A stretch of 64,000 bases of DNA from Hoeflea marina (GTDB lineage Bacteria; Pseudomonadota; Alphaproteobacteria; Rhizobiales; Rhizobiaceae). The notes beneath the pieces were generated by a model that had not been told where the DNA came from, did not search any database, and was given only the letters and a program-made list of their open reading frames with translations. Numbering within the stretch: position 1 is the stretch's first letter; the number at the start of each line of letters is the position of its first letter. Location: assembly GCF_003182275.1 (NCBI RefSeq), contig NZ_QGTR01000001.1, positions 1,036,215-1,100,214 of the forward strand, given 5' to 3'. The position numbers and the translations under genes are program-made. Below, piece after piece: positions 16,467-26,112 of this stretch.

Positions 16467-17006
16467 TCAGACGCCGCCGTAGAGCCCGTCGTCCTCGGGC
16501 TTGGCCGATCCCTCGTTGCTGCTTGCCAGCCCGAACTCCTTGACCATCGCCACCGTGTCGATGTCGACATCCAGCGCCGCAGAATAAGCGACCGTGTAGG
16601 CGCTGACCCGGTAGCCGTGGCGCTTGAACAGGTGGATGGCGCGGACATTGCGCGCATGGGTATCGAGCCTGGCCCTGTCGAAGCCGCGACCGCGGATTTC
16701 CAGCTCCAGATCGGCGAGCAGTTCCGATCCGATGCCCCTCCCCTGGAAAACCGGCGCGACCCAGAGATCGGTGATCTGGTCGTCGGCATTCTCCGACGCG
16801 CCCCAGCCGGCGAGGTCGCCGTCCCATTCGGCCACGAGAATGTCAGGCCAGTTCCGGACGCAGAAATTCACATAGGCAGACGTGGCGTTCTCGCGCATCT
16901 TCTCGACATCCTCGCCCCAGGCGCTGATCGCCTCCTGCCAGGCGGCAAGGCCGATCAGCGCAAGATCTCGGGCATCGGAGGACTTGGCGGGTCGCAATGT
17001 CAGCAT
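16467..17006 (-). CDS. GNAT family N-acetyltransferase
   Basis: 179 residues. The acetyl-CoA loop is VFQGRGIGSELL (Q/R-x-x-G-x-G/A), following strand LWVAP; the later NVRAIHLFKRHGYR is the usual alpha-4/beta-6 region. About 40 residues at the C-terminus extend past the domain. Substrate unknown. Confidence 0.88.
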   Translation of the reverse strand: MLTLRPAKSSDARDLALIGLAAWQEAISAWGEDVEKMRENATSAYVNFCVRNWPDILVAEWDGDLAGWGASENADDQITDLWVAPVFQGRGIGSELLADLELEIRGRGFDRARLDTHARNVRAIHLFKRHGYRVSAYTVAYSAALDVDIDTVAMVKEFGLASSNEGSAKPEDDGLYGGV

Positions 17007-17184
17007 TCAACAGCACTCCGGATGCACCCGGCGTTCGGTCCTGCGAAGGGGCGACAGCCACACTAGCAGGTTGCTGCCATTTGCAAAGCGACGGGCGGAC
17101 CGCGGACCCGCCCGCATCGGCGGCGCGTTCCGCTCCGGTGCGGTGTGGCGGGCGAAGGCCGGGCGGCGATCCCGCCCGCGCCTG

Positions 17185-18843
17185 TCACTCGATGGTCACC
17201 TCGGTGCGTTCGGCCGCCGAGACGCTGACCGGCAGCTCCTTGTCGGGTGCCTGTCCGTCGCCGCTCATCGTCGCCACGGCCTTATAGTCTCCCGGCGGCG
17301 CGGTGATCTGGAACTCCTCGCCATAGCTGCCGCCGATCGGCTCGCGCCGGCCCTGCAAGTCTGCCTTCGCCGGCAGGATGTCGATGCGGTAGGCGCCCGG
17401 CGCCCTGACATTGAGCACGCCGGCGTTGAGGTTGACGCTGACCGGTGTCATTTCACCCTTTTTCACCGTCACCGGCTCCTCGACGCTCGCCGCCCCCAGT
17501 TCGGCGCGCAGCAGGTAGTCGCCGGGGGCGAGCTTGAACCGGTTGCCCGGGCCATAGCCGCCGGTGATATCCTTGCGTTTTCCGTCGATCGACATCTTCG
17601 CCGAAAGCACATCGACCCGGAGGCTGCCGTCCTCGACCAGCGGCCCGCCGTCGCTGTAGGTGACGTCGGCGGCCAGCACGCCGGCGGCGGCGACGAGCTT
17701 CCTGTCGACCACCTCTCCGGCCTTGAGCACCAGGCTTTCCTCGGTACTCGCCTCGCCCAGCGAAGCCGTCAGCTGCACATCGCCCGCCGGGACGACGAAC
17801 GTGCCCTGGCCGTAGCCGCCGGTCTCGCCGCCCGCGACCTTGATGTCGAAGCGGGCGCTGTCATCCACCTCGGCCGCCTCGTCGGCCGCCACCGAGACAC
17901 GGATGATGCCGGCATCAAGAACGAAATTGCGTGTCAGCAGCTCGGTGGCGCTGGTCTCGACGACCTGCTCGACCTTCACCAGATCCTTGCTGAAGCGGAC
18001 GAGATAGCGTCCCGGATCGAGATGCTCGCTGAGCGGCATGGCGTAGCTGTAGAGTACGTTGTCCTTGCCCGGAGTATCACCGTTCATCAAGAATGCCTCC
18101 CAGGTGCCCTCGGGATCGTTGTCGCTGCTCTCGGCGGTCAGCGAGGCGGTGAACAGGATGTTCTTCTCGAGCATTTCCGGCTGCGGCTTCGGCGCGGGTT
18201 CGGGAGCCGGAGCCGGCTGCGCCGCGACGGTCTCGGTCAGGGCGCCGGCGAGTTCGGCGGCGTTCGACGCCTGCAGATAGCGACCGCCGGTGTTTTCGGC
18301 GAGGCAGGCGACCTTCCTGCCCTCCTCCGCCGTGAGCCCGAAGCCGATGACATGGGCGGTGAAGTCTATGCCGGCGGCTTCCAGTTCGCTCGCCAGCGCA
18401 CAGGGGTCGGCGTTGCAGGTCTCGATGCCGTCGGTAATCACGATGACGGTGGCCTTGTCTTCGGTATAGGCCAGGCTGATCGCCGCCTGCTCGACCGCGT
18501 CGGCGATCGGCGTCTTGCCCTTCGGGTTGAGTTTCCGGACAGCGGCGGAGATTGCATCGCGGGTTCCCGGTTCGGGCCTGACGATTTCCTCGATGTCGCT
18601 GCACGAGCCCTTCTCGCGGTGGCCGTAGGCGATGAGTCCGAGATCCAGCGTGTCGGGAATGCCGCCCAGCACCTCGGTCAGGGTTTGACGGGCGATCTCG
18701 ATCTTGGTCTTTCCGTCGATCTGGCCCCACATCGAGCCGGATGCATCGAGCACGATGATGGCCTTGTCGTTGGCGGAGGCGGCAGTGGGCGTGAAACCAG
18801 CGAGGGCGAGCCCAAGGGTCGCCAGGAATATACGGGTGGACAT
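17185..18843 (-). CDS. exported von Willebrand factor A-domain protein with beta repeats
   Basis: 552 residues from the ATG at 18843 (AAGGCAGG upstream). A signal peptide (LATLGLALAGFTPTAASA) is followed by a VWA domain with an intact MIDAS: DASGSMWG, a Thr in KTPIADAVEQAA and VIVITDGIETC. A low-complexity Pro/Ala/Glu linker comes at about residues 210-225, followed by about four strand-rich repeats of 80-90 residues, the last three sharing GGYG/GGSYG and a APGDY-type turn. Probably periplasmic or surface-exposed, binding a partner via the metal site. Substrate and partner unknown. Confidence 0.85.
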   Translation of the reverse strand: MSTRIFLATLGLALAGFTPTAASANDKAIIVLDASGSMWGQIDGKTKIEIARQTLTEVLGGIPDTLDLGLIAYGHREKGSCSDIEEIVRPEPGTRDAISAAVRKLNPKGKTPIADAVEQAAISLAYTEDKATVIVITDGIETCNADPCALASELEAAGIDFTAHVIGFGLTAEEGRKVACLAENTGGRYLQASNAAELAGALTETVAAQPAPAPEPAPKPQPEMLEKNILFTASLTAESSDNDPEGTWEAFLMNGDTPGKDNVLYSYAMPLSEHLDPGRYLVRFSKDLVKVEQVVETSATELLTRNFVLDAGIIRVSVAADEAAEVDDSARFDIKVAGGETGGYGQGTFVVPAGDVQLTASLGEASTEESLVLKAGEVVDRKLVAAAGVLAADVTYSDGGPLVEDGSLRVDVLSAKMSIDGKRKDITGGYGPGNRFKLAPGDYLLRAELGAASVEEPVTVKKGEMTPVSVNLNAGVLNVRAPGAYRIDILPAKADLQGRREPIGGSYGEEFQITAPPGDYKAVATMSGDGQAPDKELPVSVSAAERTEVTIE

Positions 18844-18975
18844 GAGAACCTGCCTTTCCATCCTGCCCCATGCAGGAGTCCCATCCGCCTACGACATTCG
18901 GGGAAAAAGGACTGTGCGGGATCGCACAGCGCGCGCGGTCGATTGCCGCCGGCGGCTGCGGAGCGGAGCGGTTCT

Positions 18976-19332
18976 TCACAGTGCGGCGCGGATCTTTCCC
19001 GACAGCTTCGACCGGATCAGCTCGTAGGACCGGCGCAGCCGCTCGGCAAGTTCATCCTCCTCCATCCCGCCCCAGCGGATCCGCACCCAGCTCGCATGAA
19101 GGTAGGGCGCCTTCTCGGCCCGGCCCATTTCAATCAGCAGATCCGCCGTTTCGGTGTCCGCGCATTTGAGACTGACGCCGTGGTCGTCGCTCGCGCCTAT
19201 GACCGCGAACATCTTGCCGCCAACCTTCCAGCAGTCGTGGCCGCCACCCCACGGATCGGACTTCTCCGAGCCGGGCAAGGCTGCACAGATCCTGTTGACG
19301 GCATCGCGCGACATCCAAGCAGTCTGCCACAT
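18976..19332 (-). CDS. MmcQ/YjbR family protein
   Basis: 118 residues (112 from a second ATG at 19314). Small cytoplasmic protein with the family pattern ALPGSEKSDPWGG, CWKVGGKMFAVIG and HASWVRIRW. YjbR-like proteins have a double-wing DNA-binding-like fold; the biochemical role is unproven. Stands alone between the VWA and VTT genes. Confidence 0.88.
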   Translation of the reverse strand: MWQTAWMSRDAVNRICAALPGSEKSDPWGGGHDCWKVGGKMFAVIGASDDHGVSLKCADTETADLLIEMGRAEKAPYLHASWVRIRWGGMEEDELAERLRRSYELIRSKLSGKIRAAL

Positions 19333-19350
19333 GGTGCGGCCGACGCAAGC

Positions 19351-19617
19351 TCAGTCTTCCAGCACCCGCTTCAGGTCCGCGCATTCCTCGGCAACCGACG
19401 CGGACGGCCGCGGCTGCCCTGCCCTCCGGTACCAGTAGGCGGCGTTGCCCTCGTCCCCCTCGATCCGGTGGCAGAGAGCGTGCGCCCGGTCGAAGTCCGC
19501 CTCGCCCTCATGGGCCTGGCAGAGATCGTGCAGGGCCGACCAGGCCTGCCCCGTGACGAAGTCTTCGGCGGCAAGCCGATCAAGCGCATCGACAAGAATT
19601 TTGTTGTTTTTGGTCAT
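19351..19617 (-). CDS. small conserved hypothetical protein, possible internal start in the VTT frame
   Basis: 88 residues beginning ATG at 19617, with GGAGG nine bases upstream. It contains DRAHALCHRIEGDEGNAAYW and YRRAG, a pattern I recall from short stand-alone Hyphomicrobiales proteins; function unknown, no membrane segment. It lies in the same frame as the upstream VTT gene with no stop between, so it could be made both as a fused tail and as a free protein. Confidence 0.6.
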   Translation of the reverse strand: MTKNNKILVDALDRLAAEDFVTGQAWSALHDLCQAHEGEADFDRAHALCHRIEGDEGNAAYWYRRAGQPRPSASVAEECADLKRVLED

Positions 19618-20352
19618 GGCGTTGGCCTCCGATCCTGATTCATTCCGACAACTCTGCTCCCGTCCAATGGTGCCACGCGAACCGGGAACCGCAAGCCCGC
19701 TCCGCGTGGAGCGCCGGCGCCTGAACCAGCCGGCGAGAGCAAAGCCGACGAGGCCGATGGCCGTCAGGACCAGCACCGCGCGCGGGCTCAATTCCGCCAT
19801 GTTGGCCCCGGCATACGCCGTCAGCGCCGTGATCGGCAGAATGCCGACGGCGGTGGTCCACAGGAAGGTCGTCCAGGAGACGGCAGTCAGCCCGGCGCAG
19901 TAATTGACCAGATTGAAGGCCACGAGCGGCGTGAGCCTGGCAAACAGCAGCCCCGCGGCGCCCTGGTCCGCGACGATCCGGTCGAAGCGGTCGAGATGGC
20001 TCAGATCGGCATGACGTTCGATGAGCCCGCGGCCGAAGTGCCGTGCCAGCCAGAAGGCCAGCACCGCCCCGAACATCGCGCCGGTCCAGGTCACCAGCGT
20101 GCCGGCAACAGTGCCTAGGATGGCGCCGGCGCAGAGCGCGATCACCTCCGCGGGGATCGGCACGAAATTGTGCGCCACCATCATCAGGATCAGCAGGGGG
20201 ATCGCCCACATGCCAAAGCCCTTGACCCAGTCCATCAGCGGACCGGTGTCGAAACCGGGCAGAACAAGCCACGAACCCCCGACCAGGCCAAACGCGAGCA
20301 CGGCAACGAGCAGGTAGACGGCAAGGGTGCGGCGATGGCTCATGCCTGTCAT
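19351..20352 (-). CDS. VTT/TVP38-TMEM64 family membrane protein, fused in frame to a small soluble domain
   Basis: 333 residues from the ATG at 20352, chosen for GGAAGG six bases upstream. Residues 1-225 are a DedA/VTT-type membrane protein with several hydrophobic segments and the FVPIPAEVI and FARLTPLVAFNLVNYCAG re-entrant signatures. After a basic linker the same frame runs into an 88-residue acidic domain starting at MTKNNK, which looks like a stand-alone rhizobial protein and has its own strong ribosome site (see 19351-19617). Either a true fusion or a lost stop codon; the membrane part is well supported. Confidence 0.8.
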   Translation of the reverse strand: MTGMSHRRTLAVYLLVAVLAFGLVGGSWLVLPGFDTGPLMDWVKGFGMWAIPLLILMMVAHNFVPIPAEVIALCAGAILGTVAGTLVTWTGAMFGAVLAFWLARHFGRGLIERHADLSHLDRFDRIVADQGAAGLLFARLTPLVAFNLVNYCAGLTAVSWTTFLWTTAVGILPITALTAYAGANMAELSPRAVLVLTAIGLVGFALAGWFRRRRSTRSGLAVPGSRGTIGREQSCRNESGSEANAMTKNNKILVDALDRLAAEDFVTGQAWSALHDLCQAHEGEADFDRAHALCHRIEGDEGNAAYWYRRAGQPRPSASVAEECADLKRVLED

Positions 20353-20492
20353 GGACGGCCTTCCTGCGGCGGCGCGGCCAGCAAAAACCGGCGGGCGCGG
20401 CAGATCCCTATACCGGTGCCCGGACGGGTGCAAGGATACACCGTCCGGGACTGGTTCCGGAAACGGCACGTACAGGCGCAACCCATACCGGT

Positions 20493-21470
20493 TCAGTCAC
20501 CGAGCGTGTCGGCGACATAAGCGCCGCGCTCGCCCATCGGCTTGTCGGGCGATAGCGTGGTGTCGATCGCCGTCTGGCGCTCGACCTCGGAATTAAGTTC
20601 TCCTCCGGTCACCACCACGATGACCGAAATCCACAGCCATGTCAGAAAACCGATCGGGGCGCCCAGCGAGCCATAGCTGGCGCTGTAATTGGCAAAATTG
20701 GATACGTACCAGGAGAAGATCGCGGAGACCGTCATCACCGATACGGTGGCGAAGACCGCCCCCGGCGTGACCCAGCGCCATTTGGCACTCCTGCGGTCGG
20801 GTCCCCACCGGTAGATGGCCGAGAGTCCCAAAACCGTGCCCAGGGCAAGGCCCATGAAACTCAGGGCCCTGACCACCCATTCCATCCGCGCATCGACGGG
20901 CATGAACGAGATCGCCCACGGCAGGATCACGACACTCGCAAGCGCCAGCGCGGCGAGAACCGCGCCGCCAAGCGTGAACAGGAACGCCAGCCCGGTGACG
21001 TGGAGAAAACTGCGCCGCTCCTGTTCCCCGTACGCGACGTTCATCGCCTCGAAGAGGCCCTTCACGCCCAGGCTGGCGCTCCACAGAGAGATCAGAACGG
21101 CGATGATGACGGCCCAGCTCAATGTGCTCGCTTCCTGGGAAGACAAGCGGACGAGTTGGTCGCGCAGGATTTCCATGCCGCCTTCAGGCACGAAGCGCTC
21201 GACAAGCGCCAGCTGTTCGGCGATCGAATGCCGATCGGACACAAGGCCATAGAGGGAAACCACTATGCTGAGCGCCGGCACCATGGCCAGAAGCACATAC
21301 AGCGTGACGCCGGCCGACACCAGCATCACGCGATCGCGAAAGAAGCTCTCGACGGTGCGCCGGCCGATCAGCCACCAGCCCATCGGCGGAATCTTCCGGG
21401 CGCTGTCGGCATGACGGCCGATGCGCGGCCGGAGCGAACTGTCTTCTGGTCTTTCGATGGAATCCGGCAC
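20493..21470 (-). CDS. YihY/virulence factor BrkB family membrane protein
   Basis: 325 residues with about six hydrophobic helices. Family features are FFRDRVMLVSAGVTLYVLLAMVPAL near the start and FLTWLWISVIVVVTGGELNSEVER near the end. Despite older labels as RNase BN, members are inner-membrane proteins of unclear role. An acidic cytoplasmic tail follows the last helix. Confidence 0.9.
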   Translation of the reverse strand: MPDSIERPEDSSLRPRIGRHADSARKIPPMGWWLIGRRTVESFFRDRVMLVSAGVTLYVLLAMVPALSIVVSLYGLVSDRHSIAEQLALVERFVPEGGMEILRDQLVRLSSQEASTLSWAVIIAVLISLWSASLGVKGLFEAMNVAYGEQERRSFLHVTGLAFLFTLGGAVLAALALASVVILPWAISFMPVDARMEWVVRALSFMGLALGTVLGLSAIYRWGPDRRSAKWRWVTPGAVFATVSVMTVSAIFSWYVSNFANYSASYGSLGAPIGFLTWLWISVIVVVTGGELNSEVERQTAIDTTLSPDKPMGERGAYVADTLGD

Positions 21471-21654
21471 CTTCCGCCCTGTCGATTGTCGCCTTCGTCA
21501 GGGATCAACCATCGTCAGGCACAATCGTTCCGCCCGGCGCAGCGCAGCTGCGGATGTCCCTTCCCGGGCGCGGTCAGCGCGACGATCTGCGGCCGAGCGG
21601 AGCGCCCGACGACCCGGGGTCAATCGCCGGCGGCACGACGGGCGGCGGCGCTTC

Positions 21655-23136
21655 CTACCACCATTTGGATGGAGAGAATCGGCCGGCCGCCTGTTCGATG
21701 ACATGGGCGGTGCGGAACAGCGTCTCCTCCTCGAAGGGTCGGCCGATGAGCTGCAGGCCGAGCGGCAGGCCCTTGGCGCAGCGTCCCGCCGGCACCGACA
21801 GGCCCGGCAGGCCGGCCATGTTGACCGTGACCGTGAAGATGTCGTTCAAATACATCTTCACCGGATCGGCCGCCATCTCCTGGTCGGCGATGCCGAAGGC
21901 CGAGGATGGCGTGGCCGGCGTCAGGATGGCGTCGATGCCGTCGTGGAAGGCGGTCTCGAAATCGCGCTTGATCAGCGTCCGCACCTTCTGGGCGCGCAGG
22001 TAATAAGCGTCGTAATAGCCGGCCGAGAGCACATAGGTGCCGATCATGATGCGGCGCTTGACCTCGGTGCCGAAGCCGGCGGCACGGGTCTTCTCGTACA
22101 TGTCGGTGATGTCGCGGCCCTGCTCGCGCAGGCCGTAGCGGACACCGTCATAGCGCGCCAGATTGGACGAAGCTTCCGCCGGCGCGACGATGTAATAGGC
22201 CGGCAGCGCGTATTTGGTGTGCGGCAGTTCGATGTCGACGATCTCGGCACCCGCATCCTTCAACCATGCGATGCCCTGCTGCCACAGCGCCTCGATTTCC
22301 GCCGGCATGCCCTCGACGCGGTATTCGCGCGGAATGCCGATCTTGAGCCCCTTGACCGACTGGCCGAGCGAGGCCTCGTAGTCGGGCACCGGCAGGTCGA
22401 CCGAGGTGGTGTCCTTGTCGTCGACCGAGGCCATCGACTTGAGCATGATCGCCGCGTCGCGCACGTCGCGGGTGATCGGGCCCGCCTGGTCGAGCGAGGA
22501 GGCGAAAGCGACGATGCCCCAGCGCGAGCAGCGGCCATAGGTCGGCTTGATGCCGACGGTGCCGGTAAACGCGGCGGGCTGGCGGATCGAGCCGCCGGTG
22601 TCGGTGGCCGTCGCCGCCACGCAGAGATTGGCGGCCACCGCTGCCGCCGAGCCGCCCGACGAACCGCCGGGCACCAGGTCGGCGGTCGAGCCTTCAGCCC
22701 GCCATGGATTGATGACCGGGCCGTAATAGGAACTTTCGTTCGACGAGCCCATGGCGAACTCGTCCATGTTGAGCTTGCCAAGCATCACCGCGCCGTCCGC
22801 CCAGAGGTTGGCCGTCACCGTCGATTCATAGCGCGGCTGAAAACCGTCGAGAATGTGCGAGCAGGCCTGGGTGTGCACACCCTCTGTGGCGTAGAGGTCC
22901 TTGATGCCGAGCGGAATGCCTTCGAGCGCCCCGGTCTGGCCGCTTGCCCGGCGGGCGTCGGATGCCTTGGCCATTTCCAGCGCCTGTTCCGAGGTGACCG
23001 CCACATAGGCATTGATCGATGCATTGGCGGCCTCGATGGCGGCCACATAGGCGCCCGTCAGCTCCACGCTGGTGATGGCTCCCGAGGCAAGCTCGCTGCG
23101 GGCTTCGGCAAGGGTCAGGCTGGTCAGGTCGGTCAT
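21655..23136 (-). CDS. gatA: aspartyl/glutamyl-tRNA amidotransferase subunit A
   Basis: 493 residues from the ATG at 23136. Amidase-signature subunit of GatCAB, which converts Glu-tRNA(Gln) and Asp-tRNA(Asn) to the amides using ammonia from glutamine. The Ser-cisSer-Lys triad is visible: K79 in GIKDLY, the Ser of [10 protein letters not shown] near 155 and the nucleophile in [11 protein letters not shown] near 179. gatC lies upstream on the same strand but separated by a DUF559 gene; gatB is not adjacent. Confidence 0.96.
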   Translation of the reverse strand: MTDLTSLTLAEARSELASGAITSVELTGAYVAAIEAANASINAYVAVTSEQALEMAKASDARRASGQTGALEGIPLGIKDLYATEGVHTQACSHILDGFQPRYESTVTANLWADGAVMLGKLNMDEFAMGSSNESSYYGPVINPWRAEGSTADLVPGGSSGGSAAAVAANLCVAATATDTGGSIRQPAAFTGTVGIKPTYGRCSRWGIVAFASSLDQAGPITRDVRDAAIMLKSMASVDDKDTTSVDLPVPDYEASLGQSVKGLKIGIPREYRVEGMPAEIEALWQQGIAWLKDAGAEIVDIELPHTKYALPAYYIVAPAEASSNLARYDGVRYGLREQGRDITDMYEKTRAAGFGTEVKRRIMIGTYVLSAGYYDAYYLRAQKVRTLIKRDFETAFHDGIDAILTPATPSSAFGIADQEMAADPVKMYLNDIFTVTVNMAGLPGLSVPAGRCAKGLPLGLQLIGRPFEEETLFRTAHVIEQAAGRFSPSKWW

Positions 23137-23137
23137 G

Positions 23138-23701
23138 TCAGTTTCCCGGATGTGCAATACGGGCGGAAACCCGCAGATAGATGTCATTGACGACGTCGTT
23201 GAGATGCTTGCGCACGTCAGTCGTGGTGTAACGCAGTGTCACGAACCCGGCCGCCATAAAATGTCTGTCACGTGCCGCGTCCCGGGCGGGATGCGAACCG
23301 TGAAAATGTTGTTCTCCGTCTACCTCGATGATCGCCCTGGCCCTCAGGCAGGCAAAATCGAGAACGTAACCGTCGCGCGGAACCTTCCGGCGAAAATGCA
23401 GGCCCTGATGCCGCAAAAGACGCAATTCGGACCAGAGGATAACCTCTTCATCACTCATCGTCTTGCGCAGATGCCGGGCAAACTCGAGACGCTCGCGGCG
23501 GCGTTTTGATCCGGGCTCAGAGGAGCCGCCTGGTTTTCCTCCCCCTCGAGGGGGAGGTGGTCCGGCATCGCCGGACCGGAGGGGGTGATCCTCACCGCGA
23601 GACACTCGACCCCACCCGTCCACTGCGCGGCCACCCTCCCCGTCCCGGGGAGGGAAAACCCGGCCAGAAACGCCTTCCGGAGTTCCTCGGCCTGCCATCA
23701 T
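23138..23701 (-). CDS. DUF559 (Vsr-like endonuclease fold) protein with repeat-derived N-terminus
   Basis: 187 residues if translation starts at the ATG at 23701, which abuts the gatC stop (TAG then ATG). The real domain starts near residue 66: [39 protein letters not shown] and [10 protein letters not shown], the last giving the D/E-x-D-G nuclease-like core of DUF559. The first ~65 residues ([25 protein letters not shown]) are encoded by an intergenic palindromic repeat. A shorter start at 23458 (MSDEEV) would lack the first helix. Function unknown; related to very-short-patch repair nucleases by fold. Confidence 0.75.
   Translation of the reverse strand: MMAGRGTPEGVSGRVFPPRDGEGGRAVDGWGRVSRGEDHPLRSGDAGPPPPRGGGKPGGSSEPGSKRRRERLEFARHLRKTMSDEEVILWSELRLLRHQGLHFRRKVPRDGYVLDFACLRARAIIEVDGEQHFHGSHPARDAARDRHFMAAGFVTLRYTTTDVRKHLNDVVNDIYLRVSARIAHPGN
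23520..23680. repeat. intergenic palindromic repeat between gatC and DUF559 core
   Basis: Contains the perfect palindrome CCTCCCCCTCGAGGGGGAGG (23538-23557), a hairpin GGTCCGGC-ATC-GCCGGACC (23559-23577) and a distal CCTCCCCGTCCCGGGGAGG block near 23634-23652. Similar mosaics are scattered between genes in many Hyphomicrobiales. Here it is inside an open frame. Confidence 0.75.
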
Positions 23702-23989
23702 CTATTCCATCACTTTCGGCACCAGGAAGAAATTGTCCGCCGTCTCCGGCGCGTTGCCGACGATGTCGTCGGCCTTGGAGCCGTCGGTGACCACGTCGCG
23801 GCGCTTCTTCATCGCCATCGGCGTGACCGACGTCATCGGCTCGACGCCGTCGACATCAACCTCGGAGAGGTGCTCGACGAAGCCCAGGATGGTGTTGAGC
23901 TCGTCTTCCATACGGGCGGCTTCTTCCTCTGTCACCGCAATGCGGGCCAGTCGCGCGACGCGCTTGACGGTGGCTAGATCAACGGACAT
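23702..23989 (-). CDS. gatC: aspartyl/glutamyl-tRNA amidotransferase subunit C
   Basis: 95 residues, the usual size. Helical start [20 protein letters not shown], then [22 protein letters not shown] and the C-terminal [10 protein letters not shown] are standard GatC. It links GatA and GatB in the amidotransferase. First gene of the gatC-DUF559-gatA unit. Confidence 0.95.
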   Translation of the reverse strand: MSVDLATVKRVARLARIAVTEEEAARMEDELNTILGFVEHLSEVDVDGVEPMTSVTPMAMKKRRDVVTDGSKADDIVGNAPETADNFFLVPKVME

Positions 23990-24104
23990 CCGGTCCTCAT
24001 GTCATTCGTGTGTGCAGGGTTTCGCCCGCTATAGCGAGCGCAGCCCGCAAGGGCAAGGCTGCAGCCGGCAACGGCGGCCAATTCGCGGGCCGCCCCGCCC
24101 TCGC

Positions 24105-24815
24105 TCAGCCGTAGCTGGCTTCCGTCCCCGCTTTTGTCACCATGACCGTGCCGGCATCCTCCTCCATCGCCTCCAGGAAGGCATCCGCCGTCTGGTCGAT
24201 GATCGGGAAGGTTCCATAGTGGCAGGGAAGGACCTTGCCGAAGGAAAAGTAGCGCCGGCAGGCAAGCGCCGCCACCGCGCCACCCATGGTGAAGCGGTCG
24301 CCGATCGGCACGATGCCGATCTCCGGCCGGTGCAGTTCGTTGATCAGCGCCATGTCGGAGAAGATGTCGGTGTCGCCCATGTGCAGAAGCGTCGGGTCGT
24401 TCTCGAAATGCAGCACCAGGCCGTTGGCGTTGCCCAGCGAATGCGACACGCCGTCGGACGTGATCGTCGCAGAGGAATGCAGCGCATTGACGAATGTGGC
24501 GGAGAAGTCGCCCAGCGATACCGTGCCGCCGGTGTTGCCCTGCTCGATGCGGTCGAGGCCGTGATGCCTGCCCATCCAGCTGGCGAGATCGGCATTGGCA
24601 AGCAGCGTCGCGCCGCTCTCCTTGGCGATCTGGCCGGCGTCGCCGACATGGTCGCCATGGCCGTGGGTCAGCAGAACGTGGGTGACGCCCCGGGTGGCGT
24701 CCTTCTTGTCGAGATTGCCGAAGCCCGGATTGCCGGTCAGGAAAGGGTCGATGAGGATGATGGATTTGCCGCTTTCAATGCGGAATGCCGAATGACCGAG
24801 CCAGGTGATCTTCAA
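24105..24815 (-). CDS. metallo-beta-lactamase fold hydrolase (UPF0173)
   Basis: 236 residues from a TTG at 24815: GGGAG lies seven bases upstream and the product then begins [13 protein letters not shown], exactly where homologues begin. An in-frame ATG at 24845 would add ten unsupported residues. Metal ligands are in [12 protein letters not shown] (HxHxDH), with further His in LHMGDTD and CHYGTFP. Cytoplasmic hydrolase of unknown substrate. Confidence 0.88.
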   Translation of the reverse strand: MKITWLGHSAFRIESGKSIILIDPFLTGNPGFGNLDKKDATRGVTHVLLTHGHGDHVGDAGQIAKESGATLLANADLASWMGRHHGLDRIEQGNTGGTVSLGDFSATFVNALHSSATITSDGVSHSLGNANGLVLHFENDPTLLHMGDTDIFSDMALINELHRPEIGIVPIGDRFTMGGAVAALACRRYFSFGKVLPCHYGTFPIIDQTADAFLEAMEEDAGTVMVTKAGTEASYG

Positions 24816-25023
24816 TTTGCAACTCCCGATGATGGTTTGGCCCATCCTAAGGGATCAATCCGGAATTCGGCAATGCCCGGTGCGGTGAAGGCGCGGCGCG
24901 GCCCAATCTGTTGCACCGGCCCGCCGGGTGGGCTAAGCGACAGCATGCGCGCGGATGGGTGACAAGTCTCGATCCTGCCACCCGGGCTCCGTGACAGCGC
25001 AAGCAACCCAAAGCGAGGCAAGG

Positions 25024-25320
25024 ATGGCCGACGACGATTATGTCTACGACGAGGTCACCGGCGAATGGCGCCCGGCGTCCGAAATGGCCGCGGAAGCGGC
25101 GCAGGCCTCTCAGGTGCTCGATTCGGCCGGCAATGTGCTCGCCGACGGCGATTCGGTGACGTTGATCAAGGATCTCAAGGTCAAGGGCGCCGGCCAGACG
25201 CTGAAGCAGGGAACCATCATCAAGTCGATCCGGCTCACCGACAATCCCGAAGAGATCGACTGCCGGCACGACGCCATCAAGGGGCTCGTCCTTCGCACGG
25301 AGTTCGTGCGCAAACGCTAG
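25024..25320 (+). CDS. PhnA-like (YjdM C-terminal domain) protein
   Basis: 98 residues from the ATG at 25024. The core [23 protein letters not shown] and [18 protein letters not shown] is the PhnA C-terminal SH3-like domain; the N-terminal zinc ribbon of the longer E. coli-type protein is absent. The name from alkylphosphonate genes does not imply a phosphonate role. Followed 10 bases later by ruvX, likely co-transcribed. Confidence 0.85.
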   Translation: MADDDYVYDEVTGEWRPASEMAAEAAQASQVLDSAGNVLADGDSVTLIKDLKVKGAGQTLKQGTIIKSIRLTDNPEEIDCRHDAIKGLVLRTEFVRKR

Positions 25321-25330
25321 GAGTTGGACG

Positions 25331-25816
25331 ATGGCCGTTGTCAGCATCGAAGATCTGGCGGGACTGCTCAGGCCCGGCATGACCATAGCCGGCCTTGATC
25401 TCGGCACGGAGACCATCGGCCTTGCCGTCTCCGACCTCGGCTACCGTCTGGCGACGCCCAGGGCGGTGATCAGGCGCAAGAAGTTCACGCTCGATGCCAT
25501 CGAGCTGCTTGCCGCCTTCGAGGCAGACAAGGTGGGGGCCGCCATCATCGGCCTGCCGGTCAACATGGACGGGTCGGAAGGGCCGAGGGCACAGGCGACC
25601 CGCGCCTTCGTGCGCAACATGGCGTCGAAGACCGAGCTGCCGTTCGTCTTCTGGGACGAGCGGCTGTCGACGGTGGCAGCGGAGCGGGCGCTGATCGAGA
25701 TGGATGTGTCGCGCAAGAAGCGGGCCCAGCGGATCGATTCCGCCGCCGCCTCCTTCATTCTTCAGGGAGCCCTCGACAGGCTGGGCGCCGTGCTGCGGGC
25801 GTCCTCGGCCGGCTGA
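25331..25816 (+). CDS. ruvX: RuvX/YqgF pre-16S rRNA nuclease
   Basis: 161 residues. RNase H-like fold with the first Asp in [17 protein letters not shown], a Glu in [13 protein letters not shown] and the last Asp in [12 protein letters not shown]. Family members process the 5' end of 16S rRNA and were first proposed as Holliday junction resolvases. The 3' end overlaps the convergent DUF6105 gene by 55 bases. Confidence 0.92.
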   Translation: MAVVSIEDLAGLLRPGMTIAGLDLGTETIGLAVSDLGYRLATPRAVIRRKKFTLDAIELLAAFEADKVGAAIIGLPVNMDGSEGPRAQATRAFVRNMASKTELPFVFWDERLSTVAAERALIEMDVSRKKRAQRIDSAAASFILQGALDRLGAVLRASSAG

Positions 25817-26112
25817 TCCATCGGCGCCTCGGCTGCAAACATCGACCGGATGAACGCCATGATGCGGCGGCGCTGATAGCGGACGACGACGATGCCCGCC
25901 ACCAGCGCGCTGTCGACCAGGATCGCCTTCAGCACCAGGCCGGGCACGTCCTCGGCCGGGACGCCGAGCAGATTGCCGTAGATCACGAAGACAAGGTCAT
26001 GCAGTTCGCGGCTCAGGATCCGGTAGCCGAAATTCATGTCGTAGAAGGAGAGGCTGTACCAGGAGCCGAGCAGCAGCATCGGCACGGCCCAGAGAATGAG
26101 AAACCACTTCAT
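25762..26112 (-). CDS. DUF6105 family membrane protein
   Basis: 116 residues from the ATG at 26112, which overlaps the stop of the upstream gene (ATGA). A first membrane helix ([19 protein letters not shown]) and a second ([19 protein letters not shown]) are followed by a basic stretch and a Pro/Ala/Glu tail. This pattern is conserved in Rhizobiaceae with no known function. Confidence 0.75.
   Translation of the reverse strand: MKWFLILWAVPMLLLGSWYSLSFYDMNFGYRILSRELHDLVFVIYGNLLGVPAEDVPGLVLKAILVDSALVAGIVVVRYQRRRIMAFIRSMFAAEAPMDQPAEDARSTAPSLSRAP

Noticed and set aside
16882-19638. 918-residue plus-strand frame opposite the VWA and MmcQ genes
   Set aside because: Composition is low-complexity and no domain can be seen; the minus-strand genes explain the region.
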